The notes: generated from the letters alone by a model not told the origin. Counted from the first letter of the stretch, positions 10,520 to 20,998 are shown. The stretch is DNA of 64,000 nt from an uncultured Eubacteriales bacterium (GCA_902773835.1 CACYFZ010000001.1:170421-234420), one strand, 5' to 3'. Translations and numbers: made by a program.

Positions 10520-11490
10520 TATTTCTTCAGAGCGTCTTTTAACGGGACGACTATGATCTTTTCTACTTCATCTATCGGGAATTCGAAGGTGCAACCTGCC
10601 GCAAGAATATGTCCGCCGCCGCCAAAGCCCGCTGCAACTCTCTCTACGTTAGCGTAGGCCCTGGATCTTAAGCTGGCTCTTACATTCATTTCTGTTTCCT
10701 TCAGAAGGCAGCCTATCTCCACTCCGTCTATACTCATAATGCGAGGGACTATTCCGTCCGCCTCATCCATGGTGCATCCGTTCCTCTTGAGAAGATCCTG
10801 TGTGATTCTGCCGACGGCAATCTTACCTCCCTCGTAATAATTGAGAGAGCCGAGAACATCCGTCTCCATCTTAAGCGCGCCTTTGGACTTTCTGTCATAT
10901 ATGAGAGCACTGATTTCCTTTGAGTTAAATCCTTCGATTTTATGAAGGTGGCCGACTATATCGTGAGTGCGAGCAGTCGTGTTGCTGTGCTGGAAGTTGC
11001 CGGTATCTGTAGTAATTGCAGTGAATATGCAGTTGGCTATATCCAGCGTTACAGGTACTCCGAGTGCTTTTATAAGATTATATGCAATCTCGCCCGTCGC
11101 AGCAGCCTTAGGCTCAGTCCTTACGAAATCGAAGCGAATATCCGTGGATTTACTCATATGATGGTCAATACAGCCTTTAAGCTTTCCTCTTTCAAAGGCG
11201 TGTTCTCTGCCCGGAATTCTGTTCATGCTGTTGCAATCCATCATAAGAGCAAGCTGAACTTCATCAAGTACGCTGTCGTCGTTTGTAGAGCATCCGCACT
11301 CAAGGAAATCCAGGTTCTTTGGAACGGGCTCGTTTATCATTACATATGACTTCTTTCCGAGCGCTCTGAGCGCAAGACATACGGCAGTGCATGAACCAAG
11401 AGCATCTCCGTCCATATTAATGTGCGGGAATAAAAGAATCCCGTCCAAATCTTTTAATAATGTGGCAATGCTCTTTACTGTATCGTTCAT
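10519..11490 (-). CDS. nrnA: DHH-family phosphoesterase, NrnA-like oligoribonuclease/pAp phosphatase
   Basis: The 323-residue protein carries the DHH-family motifs: [11 protein letters not shown] near residue 23, MDCNS near 88, and DHHMSKS near 112, followed by a DHHA1 domain with the [10 protein letters not shown] motif near residue 295. NrnA proteins remove two- to five-nucleotide RNAs and 3',5'-pAp. Here it sits between rbfA and truB, the standard place in Firmicutes. Its start overlaps the rbfA stop by four bases. The exact substrate preference is inferred from family and position. Confidence 0.9.
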   Translation of the reverse strand: MNDTVKSIATLLKDLDGILLFPHINMDGDALGSCTAVCLALRALGKKSYVMINEPVPKNLDFLECGCSTNDDSVLDEVQLALMMDCNSMNRIPGREHAFERGKLKGCIDHHMSKSTDIRFDFVRTEPKAAATGEIAYNLIKALGVPVTLDIANCIFTAITTDTGNFQHSNTTARTHDIVGHLHKIEGFNSKEISALIYDRKSKGALKMETDVLGSLNYYEGGKIAVGRITQDLLKRNGCTMDEADGIVPRIMSIDGVEIGCLLKETEMNVRASLRSRAYANVERVAAGFGGGGHILAAGCTFEFPIDEVEKIIVVPLKDALKK

Positions 11491-11846
11491 TTGAGTCCTT
11501 CCAAAATTGAATCTATATGGCGGCCGTAATCACCTGATGTATCGAGTTTAAAGATAAGTTCAGGTGTATGTCTTATAGCCACATCACGTGAGACCTGTCC
11601 CCTTATTGCACCCTTGGCTCTTTCCAGACCTTCCATTACTTCGGTATATACTTCTTCTTTATCTTCATCGGAAAGGCAAACAGGCGAAACGTGGACGGTC
11701 GCATAGCTTCCGTCCTTCGTTACGTCAACACCCGTGATGCTTATTATTCTCGATGTGAGTGCCGGGTCTTTGGCTCCGTTTATAAGAAATCCGCTTATGC
11801 TCTTCTTGATTTCCTCTCCGAGCCTACCCTGTCTGTGTTTGGCCAT
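11487..11846 (-). CDS. rbfA: 30S ribosome-binding factor A
   Basis: RbfA is a KH-fold assembly factor needed for maturation of the 16S rRNA 5' end. The protein is 119 residues, typical in length, with RQGRLGEEIKKSIS at the N-terminus and the KH-like core VTKDGSYATVHVSP. It starts one base after the infB stop codon and overlaps the nrnA-like gene at its 3' end, so it is an internal operon gene. Confidence 0.95.
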   Translation of the reverse strand: MAKHRQGRLGEEIKKSISGFLINGAKDPALTSRIISITGVDVTKDGSYATVHVSPVCLSDEDKEEVYTEVMEGLERAKGAIRGQVSRDVAIRHTPELIFKLDTSGDYGRHIDSILEGLK

Positions 11847-11847
11847 T

Positions 11848-14607
11848 TTATTTTCTTTCTACCTCTACCATTTCGAAGCATTCAATTACGTCTTCAGGTT
11901 TGATGTCGTTATACTTCTCGATTCCGAGACCGCATTCATATCCGGCGGAAACTTCCTTAACGTCATCCTTGAAACGTTTAAGAGAAGATATGACGCCTTC
12001 GTGGATTACAATACCGTCGCGCACGAGTCTGATCTGTGCGTTTCTCTTAACCTCACCCTCTGTGACATAACATCCTGCGACAACTCCGAGGTTAGGTACC
12101 TTGAATGTATCTCTGACCTCAGCCTTACCGAGTACTTCTTCTTTGAATTCAGGATCCAGCATGCCCTTCATAGCATCCTGAATCTCGTCTATGATGTCAT
12201 AGATAACTCTGTAGAGTCTGATTTCAACATCTGCAGCCGCTGCCTGGTTAGAAACAGCAGTAGTCGGTCTAACGTTGAATCCGATAATAATCGCATTTGA
12301 AGTCTCTGCGAGCATGATATCTGACTCATTAATGGTACCGACTCCCGAGTGAACAACATTGATCTTAACCTCAGGTGTCTCGAGTTTTTCAAGTGACTGA
12401 ATGATGGCACCGACAGAACCCTGTACGTCAGCCTTAACTATGAGGTTGAGTTCCTTAGCCTCTCCCTCCTGAATCTGACTGAAGAGTTTATCGAGAGTCA
12501 TGCTGGCATTTCGTGCCATAACTTCTTCTCTCATTTTGTCCTTACGGTTCTGAGCGATTTCACGAGCTGTCTTATCATCTCTTACAGCGTTGAATATATC
12601 TCCTGCCGCAGGGACATCACCGAGACCGAGAATCTCTACAGCTGTGGCAGGGCCGGCCTTTCTGATGGTCTTACCCTTATCGTCTGTCATGACTCTGATC
12701 TTACCTGATGTAGTACCTGCAACGATGCTCTGACCCGTCTTTAGAGTACCGTTAGATACAAGAAGTGTTGCAACAGGGCCTTTGGCCTTATCTAGTCTTG
12801 CCTCTATAACAGTACCGCTGGCCAGTCTGTCAGGATTTGCCTTAAGTTCAAGCACATCTGCCTGGAGAAGAATCATCTCGAGAAGATCTGTGATACCCTC
12901 TCCCTTCTTGGCAGATACAGGTACGGATATAACGTCACCGCCCCAATCTTCTACGAGGATATTGTGATCCATGAGAGCTTGCTTAACTCTATCAGGATTT
13001 GCTCCGGGTTTATCCATCTTGTTGATGGCAACAATGATAGGAACTCCTGCAGCCTTAGCGTGGCTGATAGACTCAATTGTCTGAGGCATTACGCCGTCAT
13101 CAGCAGCTACTACCAGTACTGCGATATCTGTTACCTGAGCACCTCTGGCACGCATTGTAGTGAATGCTTCGTGTCCCGGTGTATCCAGGAATACAATTTT
13201 CTTTCCGTTAATTTCAACCTCGGAAGCACCGATATGCTGTGTGATTCCGCCGGACTCACCCGCCGTTACATTTGTATTACGGATGGCATCAAGAAGTGAA
13301 GTCTTACCGTGGTCTACGTGACCCATAACCGTAATGATAGGAGGTCTCGGCTGAAGATCTTTTTCATTATCTTCCCTTGTGTCGATTCCTTCTTCAACGA
13401 TTTCAGGCTCTTCTTCTGTTACTACTATCTGAAGACCGAGGTCGACAGCAAGCATCTCAACCATATCCTTATCCAAAGTCTGATTGATTGTGGCCATTAC
13501 ACCCATCTGCATCATGGACATAATAATCTTTGATACGCTGATTTCGGCCTGCTCAGAGAGTCCTGCTACCGTAATAGGTACGGTTACGGCAATTGTGCCT
13601 TCAGGCAGGAGTTCTTCAGGTTCAGGTTCTTCTACTACCTTGGTCTTATATTTCTTCTTATGACGTTCCTGCTTTTCAAGAGCTCTCTCGTCATAAACGT
13701 TATCGTTTCTGTTTCTGCGTCCACCGGGACCGTCTTCACGTCTGTCGTTTCTGGACATTCTGTCACGGTCACGGTTGTCGAAAAATTTCTTGCTCTTACC
13801 CTTGGACGGTCTGCCGCCGCCTGATGACTGTGCGTCACCTCCCTGGGCCCTCTTGTCTGCGCCCTTTGAATCTTGGGAGTCAATATCTTTTGAAGGTTTT
13901 CTCTTCCTGGATGGCTTAGCTGCTTTTTCAGCACTCTCTGCAAGTTTTTCCTTCTGGCGCTTTCTCTGTTCTTCAGCCTTTTTCTTTTCAGTCGCGGCAT
14001 CAGAAATCTTTTTAAACCTCATCGGTTTATTAGGCGCATTAACATAATCCTCAGCTTTATCTTCCTCAGGTTTCTCCTCTTTTGATTCTGCAGGCTTCTT
14101 CTCTTTGGCTTCTTCCTTGGCTTTAGCTTTAGTCTTGGACTTGGCCTCAGTATCTTTCTTTGGTTTATCTTCAGCCTCTTTTGTTTCCTTAACTACAGCT
14201 TCCTCAGCTACCGGTTTTTCTTCTTCGGTCTCTTTCTTGGCAGCCTTCTTGGCGGCCGGCTTCTTTTCGGCCTTCTTTTCTTCTGCAGCCTCTTCCTTAG
14301 CCGGTTCAGCTTCTTCAATCACTTCTTCCTTCTTAGGAATTACCGGCTTTCCTACAGGCGCTTTAGCCACAGGCGTTGCCTTAGGCACTACAGGAACAGC
14401 CTTAATCTTAGGCTTACCGGCTCCGTCAGCGGAGTCAGCTGAATTGCCTTTCATAAGGTTTATTGTGCTGACAAGTCTGGCAGCATCTGCGTCATCGATA
14501 CTGGACCTCGCACCGCCGACTTCTATGCCCATTTTAACGGCATAGTCTTTTAGTTCTTGCAGTGTAATGTCGAGTTCTTTTGTAAGCTCACTAACTTTCT
14601 TCGGCAT
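11848..14607 (-). CDS. infB: Translation initiation factor IF-2
   Basis: IF-2 is the GTPase that places initiator fMet-tRNA on the ribosome. The 919-residue protein has a short N-terminal IF2N helix domain ([19 protein letters not shown]), a long Lys/Glu/Ala-rich linker to about residue 340, a second IF2N domain, then the G domain with GHVDHGKT (about 430), DTPGHEAFT and NKMDKP, followed by the C-terminal beta-barrel domains. The linker composition is lower in complexity than the rest. It follows rnpM by 11 bp. The ylxQ (L7Ae-like) gene often found between rnpM and infB is absent here. Confidence 0.97.
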   Translation of the reverse strand: MPKKVSELTKELDITLQELKDYAVKMGIEVGGARSSIDDADAARLVSTINLMKGNSADSADGAGKPKIKAVPVVPKATPVAKAPVGKPVIPKKEEVIEEAEPAKEEAAEEKKAEKKPAAKKAAKKETEEEKPVAEEAVVKETKEAEDKPKKDTEAKSKTKAKAKEEAKEKKPAESKEEKPEEDKAEDYVNAPNKPMRFKKISDAATEKKKAEEQRKRQKEKLAESAEKAAKPSRKRKPSKDIDSQDSKGADKRAQGGDAQSSGGGRPSKGKSKKFFDNRDRDRMSRNDRREDGPGGRRNRNDNVYDERALEKQERHKKKYKTKVVEEPEPEELLPEGTIAVTVPITVAGLSEQAEISVSKIIMSMMQMGVMATINQTLDKDMVEMLAVDLGLQIVVTEEEPEIVEEGIDTREDNEKDLQPRPPIITVMGHVDHGKTSLLDAIRNTNVTAGESGGITQHIGASEVEINGKKIVFLDTPGHEAFTTMRARGAQVTDIAVLVVAADDGVMPQTIESISHAKAAGVPIIVAINKMDKPGANPDRVKQALMDHNILVEDWGGDVISVPVSAKKGEGITDLLEMILLQADVLELKANPDRLASGTVIEARLDKAKGPVATLLVSNGTLKTGQSIVAGTTSGKIRVMTDDKGKTIRKAGPATAVEILGLGDVPAAGDIFNAVRDDKTAREIAQNRKDKMREEVMARNASMTLDKLFSQIQEGEAKELNLIVKADVQGSVGAIIQSLEKLETPEVKINVVHSGVGTINESDIMLAETSNAIIIGFNVRPTTAVSNQAAAADVEIRLYRVIYDIIDEIQDAMKGMLDPEFKEEVLGKAEVRDTFKVPNLGVVAGCYVTEGEVKRNAQIRLVRDGIVIHEGVISSLKRFKDDVKEVSAGYECGLGIEKYNDIKPEDVIECFEMVEVERK

Positions 14608-14618
14608 TCTATCCTCCC

Positions 14619-14888
14619 TTAGTTGCCAAGAGCCTCGTCAATTGCTCTTTCTATCTTTTCTGCGTCCGCATTTGTTCTGAGGACGCGATTAAACGCTTTG
14701 CGCTTTAAAGCCATATCTGCGCATTCTCTGTTTCGACAAAGGTAAATACCTCTGCCTTCATTCTTAATATCTTTATCTGCTTCGATGCATCCGTCTCTGA
14801 ATGTAAATCTCAGGAGCTGATCCTGCGGTTTGGATTCTCTGCAGGCAATGCATCTACGCATCGGCTTCGGACTCTGATGTCTCCTCAA
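14619..14888 (-). CDS. rnpM: RNase P modulator RnpM (YlxR family)
   Basis: The 89-residue protein has the YlxR signature [13 protein letters not shown], followed by [13 protein letters not shown] and a basic C-terminal helix. YlxR/RnpM of B. subtilis binds RNase P RNA and modulates its activity. The likely start is TTG at 14886-14888, which has GAGGA nine bases upstream and yields the usual eight or nine residues before the signature. ATG at 14861 is the alternative. The frame overlaps the 3' end of nusA by 35 bp when TTG is used. Confidence 0.88.
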   Translation of the reverse strand: MRRHQSPKPMRRCIACRESKPQDQLLRFTFRDGCIEADKDIKNEGRGIYLCRNRECADMALKRKAFNRVLRTNADAEKIERAIDEALGN

Positions 14889-16092
14889 CTTCTGCTTCCT
14901 CTACTTCTTCAGTCGCTTCCTCTGCAAGCTCTTCCGCTTCTTCAACTGCTTCCTCAGCTACTTCTTCGATTACATCTTCTGCTGTTTCATCAGCTGAAGC
15001 ATCTTCGTCGAATGCAGGTATATCGTCTGCATCCTCATATTCGTCGAAGTCGAAGCCCATTTCTTTAAGCTGATCGTTACTCTTGATATCTATCTTCCAT
15101 CCGCTTACGCGTGCTGCCAATCTTACGTTCTGACCTTCGCGTCCGATGGCGAGTGAGAGCTGCTGCTCCGGAACAACGGCAGTAGCGGACTTCTCATCCT
15201 CGTTGATATAAACACCTTCTACGATAGCAGGCTTGAGGACATTGCTGATGAGAACAGCAGGATCTTCGTCCCATACGATAATATCAATCTTCTCTCCGAA
15301 GAGCTCATCTGCAATATTCTGAACTCTGGCGCCGCGGTTTCCTACGCAGGCACCTACAGGATCTACATTAGGATCGGTAGAATAAACTGCAATCTTTGTA
15401 CGTGAGCCTGCTTCTCTGGCAGTTCCCTTGATCTCAACAGTACCGTCTGCAATTTCAGGTATCTCGAGTTCAAAGAGACCTCTTACCAGTCCCGGATGTG
15501 ATCTTGAAAGCAGAACCTGAGGTCCTTTGCTTTCTTTCTTTACGTCCATGACATAAACCTTAATTCTGTCTCCCGGTTTGAAGTTCTCTGTCTTAACCTG
15601 CTCGGAAGCCGGAACCCTTCCCTCTGTTCTTCCGAGAGAAACCAACATTGTTCCGTTGTTGATTCTCTCAACTTTACCGGTTACAATCTGGCCCTTCTTT
15701 TCGATGAATTCGTTATATGAATTGGTTCTTTCTGCTTCGCGGTTTTTCTGCACGAATACCTGCTTAGCACCCTGTGCGGCAATTCTGTTGAAATCTTTAG
15801 GATCGATTTCATACTCCACGACTTCGCCGAGTTCATAGCCGTCATATATCTCTTTAGCATCAGCAAGAGAAATCTGTGTCAGCGGATCTTCTACTTCTTC
15901 AACGATTTCCATTCCCATGAAAACCGTAACGTTTCCGCTTTCCATATCCACATCAACTCTTACGTTAGATGCTCCGTAGTTCTTCCTATATGCATTCTCT
16001 ATGGAATCTTTGATAGCACCGATGATTTCTTCATCGGACAGGTTCTTTTCCTTTTTAAGATCCGCAAACGCTTCCAAAAATTCGTTATTCAT
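14854..16092 (-). CDS. nusA: Transcription factor NusA with long acidic tail
   Basis: NusA binds RNA polymerase and controls pausing, termination and antitermination. The N-terminal domain starts at NNEFLEAFADLKKEK, S1 lies around residues 135-200 (GQIVTGKVERINNG), and KH1-KH2 follow, including VGACVGNRGARVQNI and SLAIGREGQNVRLAA. From about residue 348 there is an acidic Glu/Asp/Ala-rich tail of roughly 65 residues, which B. subtilis NusA lacks. The gene is second in the operon, 13 bp after rimP. Confidence 0.96.
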   Translation of the reverse strand: MNNEFLEAFADLKKEKNLSDEEIIGAIKDSIENAYRKNYGASNVRVDVDMESGNVTVFMGMEIVEEVEDPLTQISLADAKEIYDGYELGEVVEYEIDPKDFNRIAAQGAKQVFVQKNREAERTNSYNEFIEKKGQIVTGKVERINNGTMLVSLGRTEGRVPASEQVKTENFKPGDRIKVYVMDVKKESKGPQVLLSRSHPGLVRGLFELEIPEIADGTVEIKGTAREAGSRTKIAVYSTDPNVDPVGACVGNRGARVQNIADELFGEKIDIIVWDEDPAVLISNVLKPAIVEGVYINEDEKSATAVVPEQQLSLAIGREGQNVRLAARVSGWKIDIKSNDQLKEMGFDFDEYEDADDIPAFDEDASADETAEDVIEEVAEEAVEEAEELAEEATEEVEEAEVEETSESEADA

Positions 16093-16105
16093 TGTTTCCT
16101 CCTTA

Positions 16106-16582
16106 TTAGAAAACCACCGCTAAATTTATCTTCGATATCTTATCTGAAGGTATTTCCGTCTCGCCTGAGTCGTTTTTAATCTTTACGATTCCGTCGTCCT
16201 TACCGAGAAGCACACCTTCGAAGTTCTTACTTCCGTTTATCTGTTCATAGGTTTTTATCTCAACCTGTCTTCCGGCAAACCTTATGTAATCGGTTTCCTT
16301 CGTGAGCTCTCTGTCCAGTCCCGGACTGCATACCTCAAGATTATAGCTTCGTTCTATGAGATCAGTTTCATCAAGCTTCTCGCTGAGATATCTGTTAAGA
16401 GCCTCGCATTCATCTATACTTACGTATTCGATAGATGCATCTGCAGGTTTATCCGGATAAACTCTTAAAACCCATTCAGGGCCTTCTTTCTTATATTCTA
16501 TTTTGTAAAGTTCGAGATTGTTCTCCTTCAGGTAATCCTGAAGCAGATTCGAAACTTCAACTGTGATGTCTTGTTTGGCCAT
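16106..16582 (-). CDS. rimP: Ribosome maturation factor RimP
   Basis: RimP assists 30S assembly. The 158-residue protein has the expected features: LYKIEYKKEGPEWVLRVYPDKP, then DECEALNRYLSEKLDE and the conserved YNLEVCSPGLDRELT near residue 87. It is the first gene of the block running to ribF, preceded by a good promoter and a leader hairpin. Confidence 0.94.
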   Translation of the reverse strand: MAKQDITVEVSNLLQDYLKENNLELYKIEYKKEGPEWVLRVYPDKPADASIEYVSIDECEALNRYLSEKLDETDLIERSYNLEVCSPGLDRELTKETDYIRFAGRQVEIKTYEQINGSKNFEGVLLGKDDGIVKIKNDSGETEIPSDKISKINLAVVF

Positions 16583-16611
16583 AAAGCCTCCGTTTTTTCA
16601 TATACATAAGT

Positions 16612-16637
16612 GAAAGAGTGGGCTTCCCCACTCTTTC
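16612..16637 (-). promoter_or_regulatory. Leader hairpin ahead of rimP
   Basis: A perfect 11-bp stem (16612-16622 with 16627-16637) and a 4-nt loop. It lies between the penicillin-binding protein gene and rimP, downstream of the rimP promoter, so it is in the rimP leader. There is no strong T-tract in either direction. It may terminate the upstream gene or act as a leader element. Confidence 0.5.
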
Positions 16638-16657
16638 GAAATAACTTACCGTTGATA

Positions 16658-16686
16658 TTTATACCATTTAAGTGCTTAAAATGCAA
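16658..16686 (-). promoter_or_regulatory. Promoter of the rimP-nusA-infB operon
   Basis: TTGCAT (16681-16686), 17-bp spacer, TATAAA (16658-16663) on the minus strand, placed 76 bp upstream of rimP. Confidence 0.65.
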
Positions 16687-16701
16687 GTATTATCTGCGTT
16701 A

Positions 16702-18897
16702 TTACGGGTTATCGGCATTAAGAGTATTATCATTTAACTTATCCTTTTTATCCTTAGGTTCTGTACCCTTTGTATAATACTCTCCGTTCTTTTTGATAAC
16801 GCTGGTCGGCATTTGTCTGTACTCCCCGCCGATAGCTATATCTACCTGGCTCATTATCCTGCTCCAAAGAGCAGCAGCCGTAGATGACTCCGTATACATT
16901 GTTATGTTTTCATCTGTTCCTATCCATAGTGCAGCTGAACACTTAGGAGTGAAGCCGTCAAACCAAATATCGTAGGCATCATTGGTGGTTCCCGTCTTAC
17001 CGCCGGGTTCTTCGCCTTCAATTCTGGCTTTATCTGCGATCCCCTTGCTTACATTGCTTTTCAGAAGGTCTGTCATAATCCATGCAACTCCTTCATCGAG
17101 AGCCTGAACCTGCTCCGGCTTACCCTCCAATATTATGTTACCTTCGCTGTCCTCCACCTTCGTATAGCAAACAGGAGAATATCTCACTCCGCCTCTCGGG
17201 AATGCAGCATATGCAGCAGCCATATCCAGCGGCGTAACACCTTCTGTCATGGCGCCGAGGCCCAGTGCAGCCAGGTTAACATCGTTATATGGTTCTTCTA
17301 TATCGTCAATTACAGTAGTAATACCGAAATCGTGAACTTTCTCCATGGAATAATCAATGCCGACCTGAGTAAGAAGTTTAACTGCGCAGGTATTGAGAGA
17401 TAGCTGCAGTGCGCTTCTGAGGGTCTGTTTTCCGGTATATGACCTGCTGAAGTTCTGAGGCCATACCTCGCCTTTTACAACCATTCTCTCATCTATAACC
17501 TGAGATGAGGCTGTAATATAGTCTCCGTATCCCTTCTTTCCCTGTTTCTCATAGCCCGTCTCTACAAACGGGAACTTCTGACCTGTTAAGGCGTATTCAA
17601 AACTTTTCTGAAGAGCCGGCCCGTAAACAGAAATAGGTTTAATAGATGATCCGGGCTGACGAGGGCTTGTAGCTCTGTTAAAGAGTTTCTGTCCTTTTCC
17701 GGAGCGACCTCCCACCATTGCTTTAACCTGTCCTGTTTCGATATCACATATTACCATCGCAGCTTCTATGTGAGCATCATTTTCAGCCGATGGGAAATTG
17801 TCATCATCTTTGAATTCTTTGTTTATAACGCTCTGTGCCTGAGTATCTAATGTGGAATATATCTTAAGGCCTTTGGTGTATACCCTCTGTTCTGCTTCTT
17901 CCTCTGATATGTCATATTCTTTTGCCAAGTCTTTAATAACAACGCTTATGAGATAATCTTTGAAAGCCGACTCCGCAAAAACACTGTTCTTACCCGGATC
18001 TATAAAGTCCTCCGCGGGCTTCTTGGCTTCATCTGCTTCTTCCTGAGTTACCATGTCCTGCTCTACCATAAGATCAAGAATCATATTTCTTCTTTCTGCG
18101 GAAGTATCATTTATATAAAGACCTTTAGAAATCTTGGTGGTATTTTCACCTTCCTCAGATACAAGGAGTGCATACTCTCCCGGAGCCTGTGGTAGTGCCG
18201 CAAGAGCAGCACACTGCTCCAAACTTAATTCCTCTACTTCCTTTGAAAAATATTTTCTGGATGCGGTATCCACACCGTAACAATTGTATCCGAGGTAGAT
18301 AGTGTTCAAATATGCTGTTAGAATCTCCTCTTTACTTAGTTTGTTCTCTATTACGGAAGCGTAATACATCTCTGTAATCTTACGCTCTATCGATCTTTCT
18401 TCTTTGATCTCAGGAAGGAAAATATTACGAGCGAGCTGCTGAGATATTGTAGATGTACCGCCTATCCTTCCGCCTTTATATGCATCGTAAAGAGCACCGA
18501 AGATTCTTTTGAAATTGAAACCTTTATGCTCCCAAAATGTCTTATCCTCTACTGCAATAAAAGCATTCTTAAGATTATCGGGAAGCTGTTCATATGTAAC
18601 TATCTTCCTGTTTTCATCAAAATAGATTTCATCGAAGAGGTTTCCTTCGTCATCATAAATCTGAGAACTGACATCTAATGTATCTATTATAAGTTCAGGA
18701 TGTATAGGCGGAGCCTTGCTTATTATGGTCCATCCGTAATATGCAGCTCCCGCACATACAATTACACCCGAAAAGAAAAGCGTAACGAAAAAAGCAGCTA
18801 AGATGTTCCTTAAGATCTTAAACTTTTTAGGCTTTCTCTTTCTTCCGTCCGGATTATTATATCTTGGTTTATCTTTTACTATAGAAATCTTTTCCAT
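16702..18897 (-). CDS. Class A penicillin-binding protein (PBP1A-like)
   Basis: A bifunctional peptidoglycan synthase of 731 residues. A basic cytoplasmic N-terminus precedes a transmembrane segment at about 29-53. The GT51 glycosyltransferase domain contains EDKTFWEHKG and GGSTISQQLARN-like motifs (GGTSTISQQLARNIF). The transpeptidase domain has the three penicillin-binding motifs: SSIK in RQPGSSIKPIS, SLN in LSLNTCAVK, and KTGT in GGKTGTTNDAYD. The C-terminal tail is Lys/Asp-rich. AGGA precedes the ATG by about ten bases. A terminator separates it from the metal-efflux gene upstream. Confidence 0.94.
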   Translation of the reverse strand: MEKISIVKDKPRYNNPDGRKRKPKKFKILRNILAAFFVTLFFSGVIVCAGAAYYGWTIISKAPPIHPELIIDTLDVSSQIYDDEGNLFDEIYFDENRKIVTYEQLPDNLKNAFIAVEDKTFWEHKGFNFKRIFGALYDAYKGGRIGGTSTISQQLARNIFLPEIKEERSIERKITEMYYASVIENKLSKEEILTAYLNTIYLGYNCYGVDTASRKYFSKEVEELSLEQCAALAALPQAPGEYALLVSEEGENTTKISKGLYINDTSAERRNMILDLMVEQDMVTQEEADEAKKPAEDFIDPGKNSVFAESAFKDYLISVVIKDLAKEYDISEEEAEQRVYTKGLKIYSTLDTQAQSVINKEFKDDDNFPSAENDAHIEAAMVICDIETGQVKAMVGGRSGKGQKLFNRATSPRQPGSSIKPISVYGPALQKSFEYALTGQKFPFVETGYEKQGKKGYGDYITASSQVIDERMVVKGEVWPQNFSRSYTGKQTLRSALQLSLNTCAVKLLTQVGIDYSMEKVHDFGITTVIDDIEEPYNDVNLAALGLGAMTEGVTPLDMAAAYAAFPRGGVRYSPVCYTKVEDSEGNIILEGKPEQVQALDEGVAWIMTDLLKSNVSKGIADKARIEGEEPGGKTGTTNDAYDIWFDGFTPKCSAALWIGTDENITMYTESSTAAALWSRIMSQVDIAIGGEYRQMPTSVIKKNGEYYTKGTEPKDKKDKLNDNTLNADNP

Positions 18898-18923
18898 TAA
18901 AAATATATCCTGTTTTTAAGCAT

Positions 18924-18952
18924 AAAAAACTTCGGAGCGCAAGTCTCCGAAG
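18924..18952 (-). terminator. Terminator of the metal-efflux operon
   Basis: CTTCGGAG (18930-18937) pairs with CTCCGAAG (18945-18952), followed in the minus direction by TTTTTTATG. This is a textbook intrinsic terminator after the P-type ATPase gene. Confidence 0.8.
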
Positions 18953-18953
18953 C

Positions 18954-18960
18954 AATTATA
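18954..18960 (-). promoter_or_regulatory. Candidate extended -10 for the penicillin-binding protein gene
   Basis: TGTTATAAT on the minus strand includes a perfect TATAAT (18955-18960) with an upstream TG. No good -35 is visible. It abuts the terminator stem. Confidence 0.3.
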
Positions 18961-19022
18961 ACACAATATCTTGAGTATATACATTTTGTAAGCACAATAT
19001 TTTCCGTTACTTGTATTTTTGT

Positions 19023-20996
19023 TTATTCATTGTGCTTTATCATAAGTCTGGATGAATTCAGTATGCATATCAGAGCTACACCCACGTCTGCGAAAACCGC
19101 CATCCACATATTGGCAATTCCCATAGCGCCAAGAACCAGACAAGCGAATTTAACCAGCAATGCAAACGCTATATTTGCTTTTGAAATACCTACTGTCTTT
19201 TTGGATATCTTCATAACCTTAGGAATTCGAGAAAGCTCATCATCCATTATTACTACATCAGCAGCTTCTATAGCTGCATCAGAGCCCAAAGAACCCATGG
19301 CAACACCAACATCGGCTATAGCCAGAACAGGAGCATCATTTACACCGTCACCTATAAATGCAAGCTTGCCCTTCCCTTTTTCGGTCTTAAGCAGATCTTC
19401 AACGCAGCTTACCTTATCCTGAGGTAAGAGCTCAGCCTTGTATTCCGTAATACCCAGATAATCCGCTACTGCCTTTGCTACTTCTTCGGAATCACCGGTA
19501 AGCATTATTACCTTCTTTATTCCGTTCTTAATCATTTCATTGATTGCAGTCTTCGCAGACTCTTTTGGTTTATCAGATACGACAATGGTCCCTATGTATT
19601 TACCGTTCTTGGATACATAGCAATGAGTTCCGACTGCATCGGCCTGCTCGGATGGAAGCTCTGTATTCTCGGCTTCCATAAAGCCATGATTTCCTACGGC
19701 CACCGAATCCTTCCCGACCATGGCTTTTATGCCTTTTCCTGCCGTATTCTCGACATCGCTTACTTTTGATGCAGGAAACGGCTTAGAGCAGGCCTCGACA
19801 ATTGCCGCAGCAATAGGATGCGTGGATCCGGACTCAACTGCAGCAGCATATTTTATAACATCGTCGGTGTCATATCCCTCAGCAGCATCAATATAACTAA
19901 CGCTGAACTTTCCTTCCGTCAAAGTACCGGTTTTATCTGTCACTAATGTATCTAAAGTTGACAGTAGTTCAAGATAATTGGAACCCTTTACAAGTACACC
20001 TTCCTTAGAAGCAGCACCTATTCCTCCGAAGAATGCAAGCGGAACGGATATAACAAGTGCACACGGGCAGGATATTACGAGAAAAGTGCATGCTCTAAGA
20101 ATCCATTTGGAAAATTCCCCTGAGAAATTGCCTGAAATCAGCGGCGGTATAAACGCAAGAAGAAGAGCGCATATTACTACCACAGGGGTATATATTTTTG
20201 CAAATCTGGTGATGAAATTCTCCGTTTTCGACTTCTTGGAAGATGCATTTTCTACAAGTTCCAAAATTTGAACTACAGTAGAATCGTCATATTCTTTTAG
20301 TGCTTGGATTCGCAGAAGAGTATCGCCGTTAATACAGCCGGATATAACCTCATCTCCTTTTTTTACCTCTCTCGGCACGGATTCTCCGGTAAGAGCCGAA
20401 GTGTTAATTAAACCGTTGCCTTCTACTACGCATGCATCAGTAGGGATCTTCTCTCCCGGTTTAACTACCAGGATGTCTCCTGCTTTTATATCCTCAGGTT
20501 TTATCTTTTCTGTATTTCCACCATCCAGTTCTCTGTTTGCGAACTCGGGTGCTATATCCATTAGATCGCTAATAGCGCCCCTGGATTTACCGACTGCATA
20601 TCCCTGCAGGTATTCTCCGAGTTGATAGAAAAGCATTACGGCAACAGCCTCTTCAAACTCTCCGCAACCGAAAGCTCCGACTGTAGCAAGCGTCATCAGA
20701 AAACTCTCATCGAAAAGTTCGCCGTGTTTTATTCCTTCAATACATTCCAGTATTACATCGTGTCCTACAAGCAAGTACGGTATGAAATAAAGAAGTTTGA
20801 TTATAAACGCTGTTTTGCTGTCAGCAGTTGTAAAAATTGCATGCTGTGCAATAAGCAAGGCAACAAACATTAACAGGGATATTATTATCCTCTTTAAACT
20901 TCCTTCTCCGTGCTCGTGATTATGTTCGTGACTGTGTTCATGGATGTGTTCATGACTGTGTTCATGATTATGTTCGTGATTGTGATCGTGGTCCAT
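19023..20996 (-). CDS. Zn/Cd/Pb-type P1B-ATPase with His-rich N-terminus
   Basis: A 657-residue metal-efflux ATPase. The first 32 residues are a His/Glu/Asn-rich repeat (HEH triplets) in place of the usual ferredoxin-like HMA domain. All catalytic motifs are present: TGES, CPC in the channel helix (SCPCALVISVPLAF), DKTGTLTEG, the HP motif (GSTHPIAA) and GDGVND. The N-x7-K and DVG motifs in the last helices match the Zn/Cd/Pb subgroup. It is two bases downstream of an ArsR-family gene and shares its operator-controlled promoter, so metal-induced expression is likely. Confidence 0.93.
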   Translation of the reverse strand: MDHDHNHEHNHEHSHEHIHEHSHEHNHEHGEGSLKRIIISLLMFVALLIAQHAIFTTADSKTAFIIKLLYFIPYLLVGHDVILECIEGIKHGELFDESFLMTLATVGAFGCGEFEEAVAVMLFYQLGEYLQGYAVGKSRGAISDLMDIAPEFANRELDGGNTEKIKPEDIKAGDILVVKPGEKIPTDACVVEGNGLINTSALTGESVPREVKKGDEVISGCINGDTLLRIQALKEYDDSTVVQILELVENASSKKSKTENFITRFAKIYTPVVVICALLLAFIPPLISGNFSGEFSKWILRACTFLVISCPCALVISVPLAFFGGIGAASKEGVLVKGSNYLELLSTLDTLVTDKTGTLTEGKFSVSYIDAAEGYDTDDVIKYAAAVESGSTHPIAAAIVEACSKPFPASKVSDVENTAGKGIKAMVGKDSVAVGNHGFMEAENTELPSEQADAVGTHCYVSKNGKYIGTIVVSDKPKESAKTAINEMIKNGIKKVIMLTGDSEEVAKAVADYLGITEYKAELLPQDKVSCVEDLLKTEKGKGKLAFIGDGVNDAPVLAIADVGVAMGSLGSDAAIEAADVVIMDDELSRIPKVMKISKKTVGISKANIAFALLVKFACLVLGAMGIANMWMAVFADVGVALICILNSSRLMIKHNE

Positions 20997-20998
20997 TT

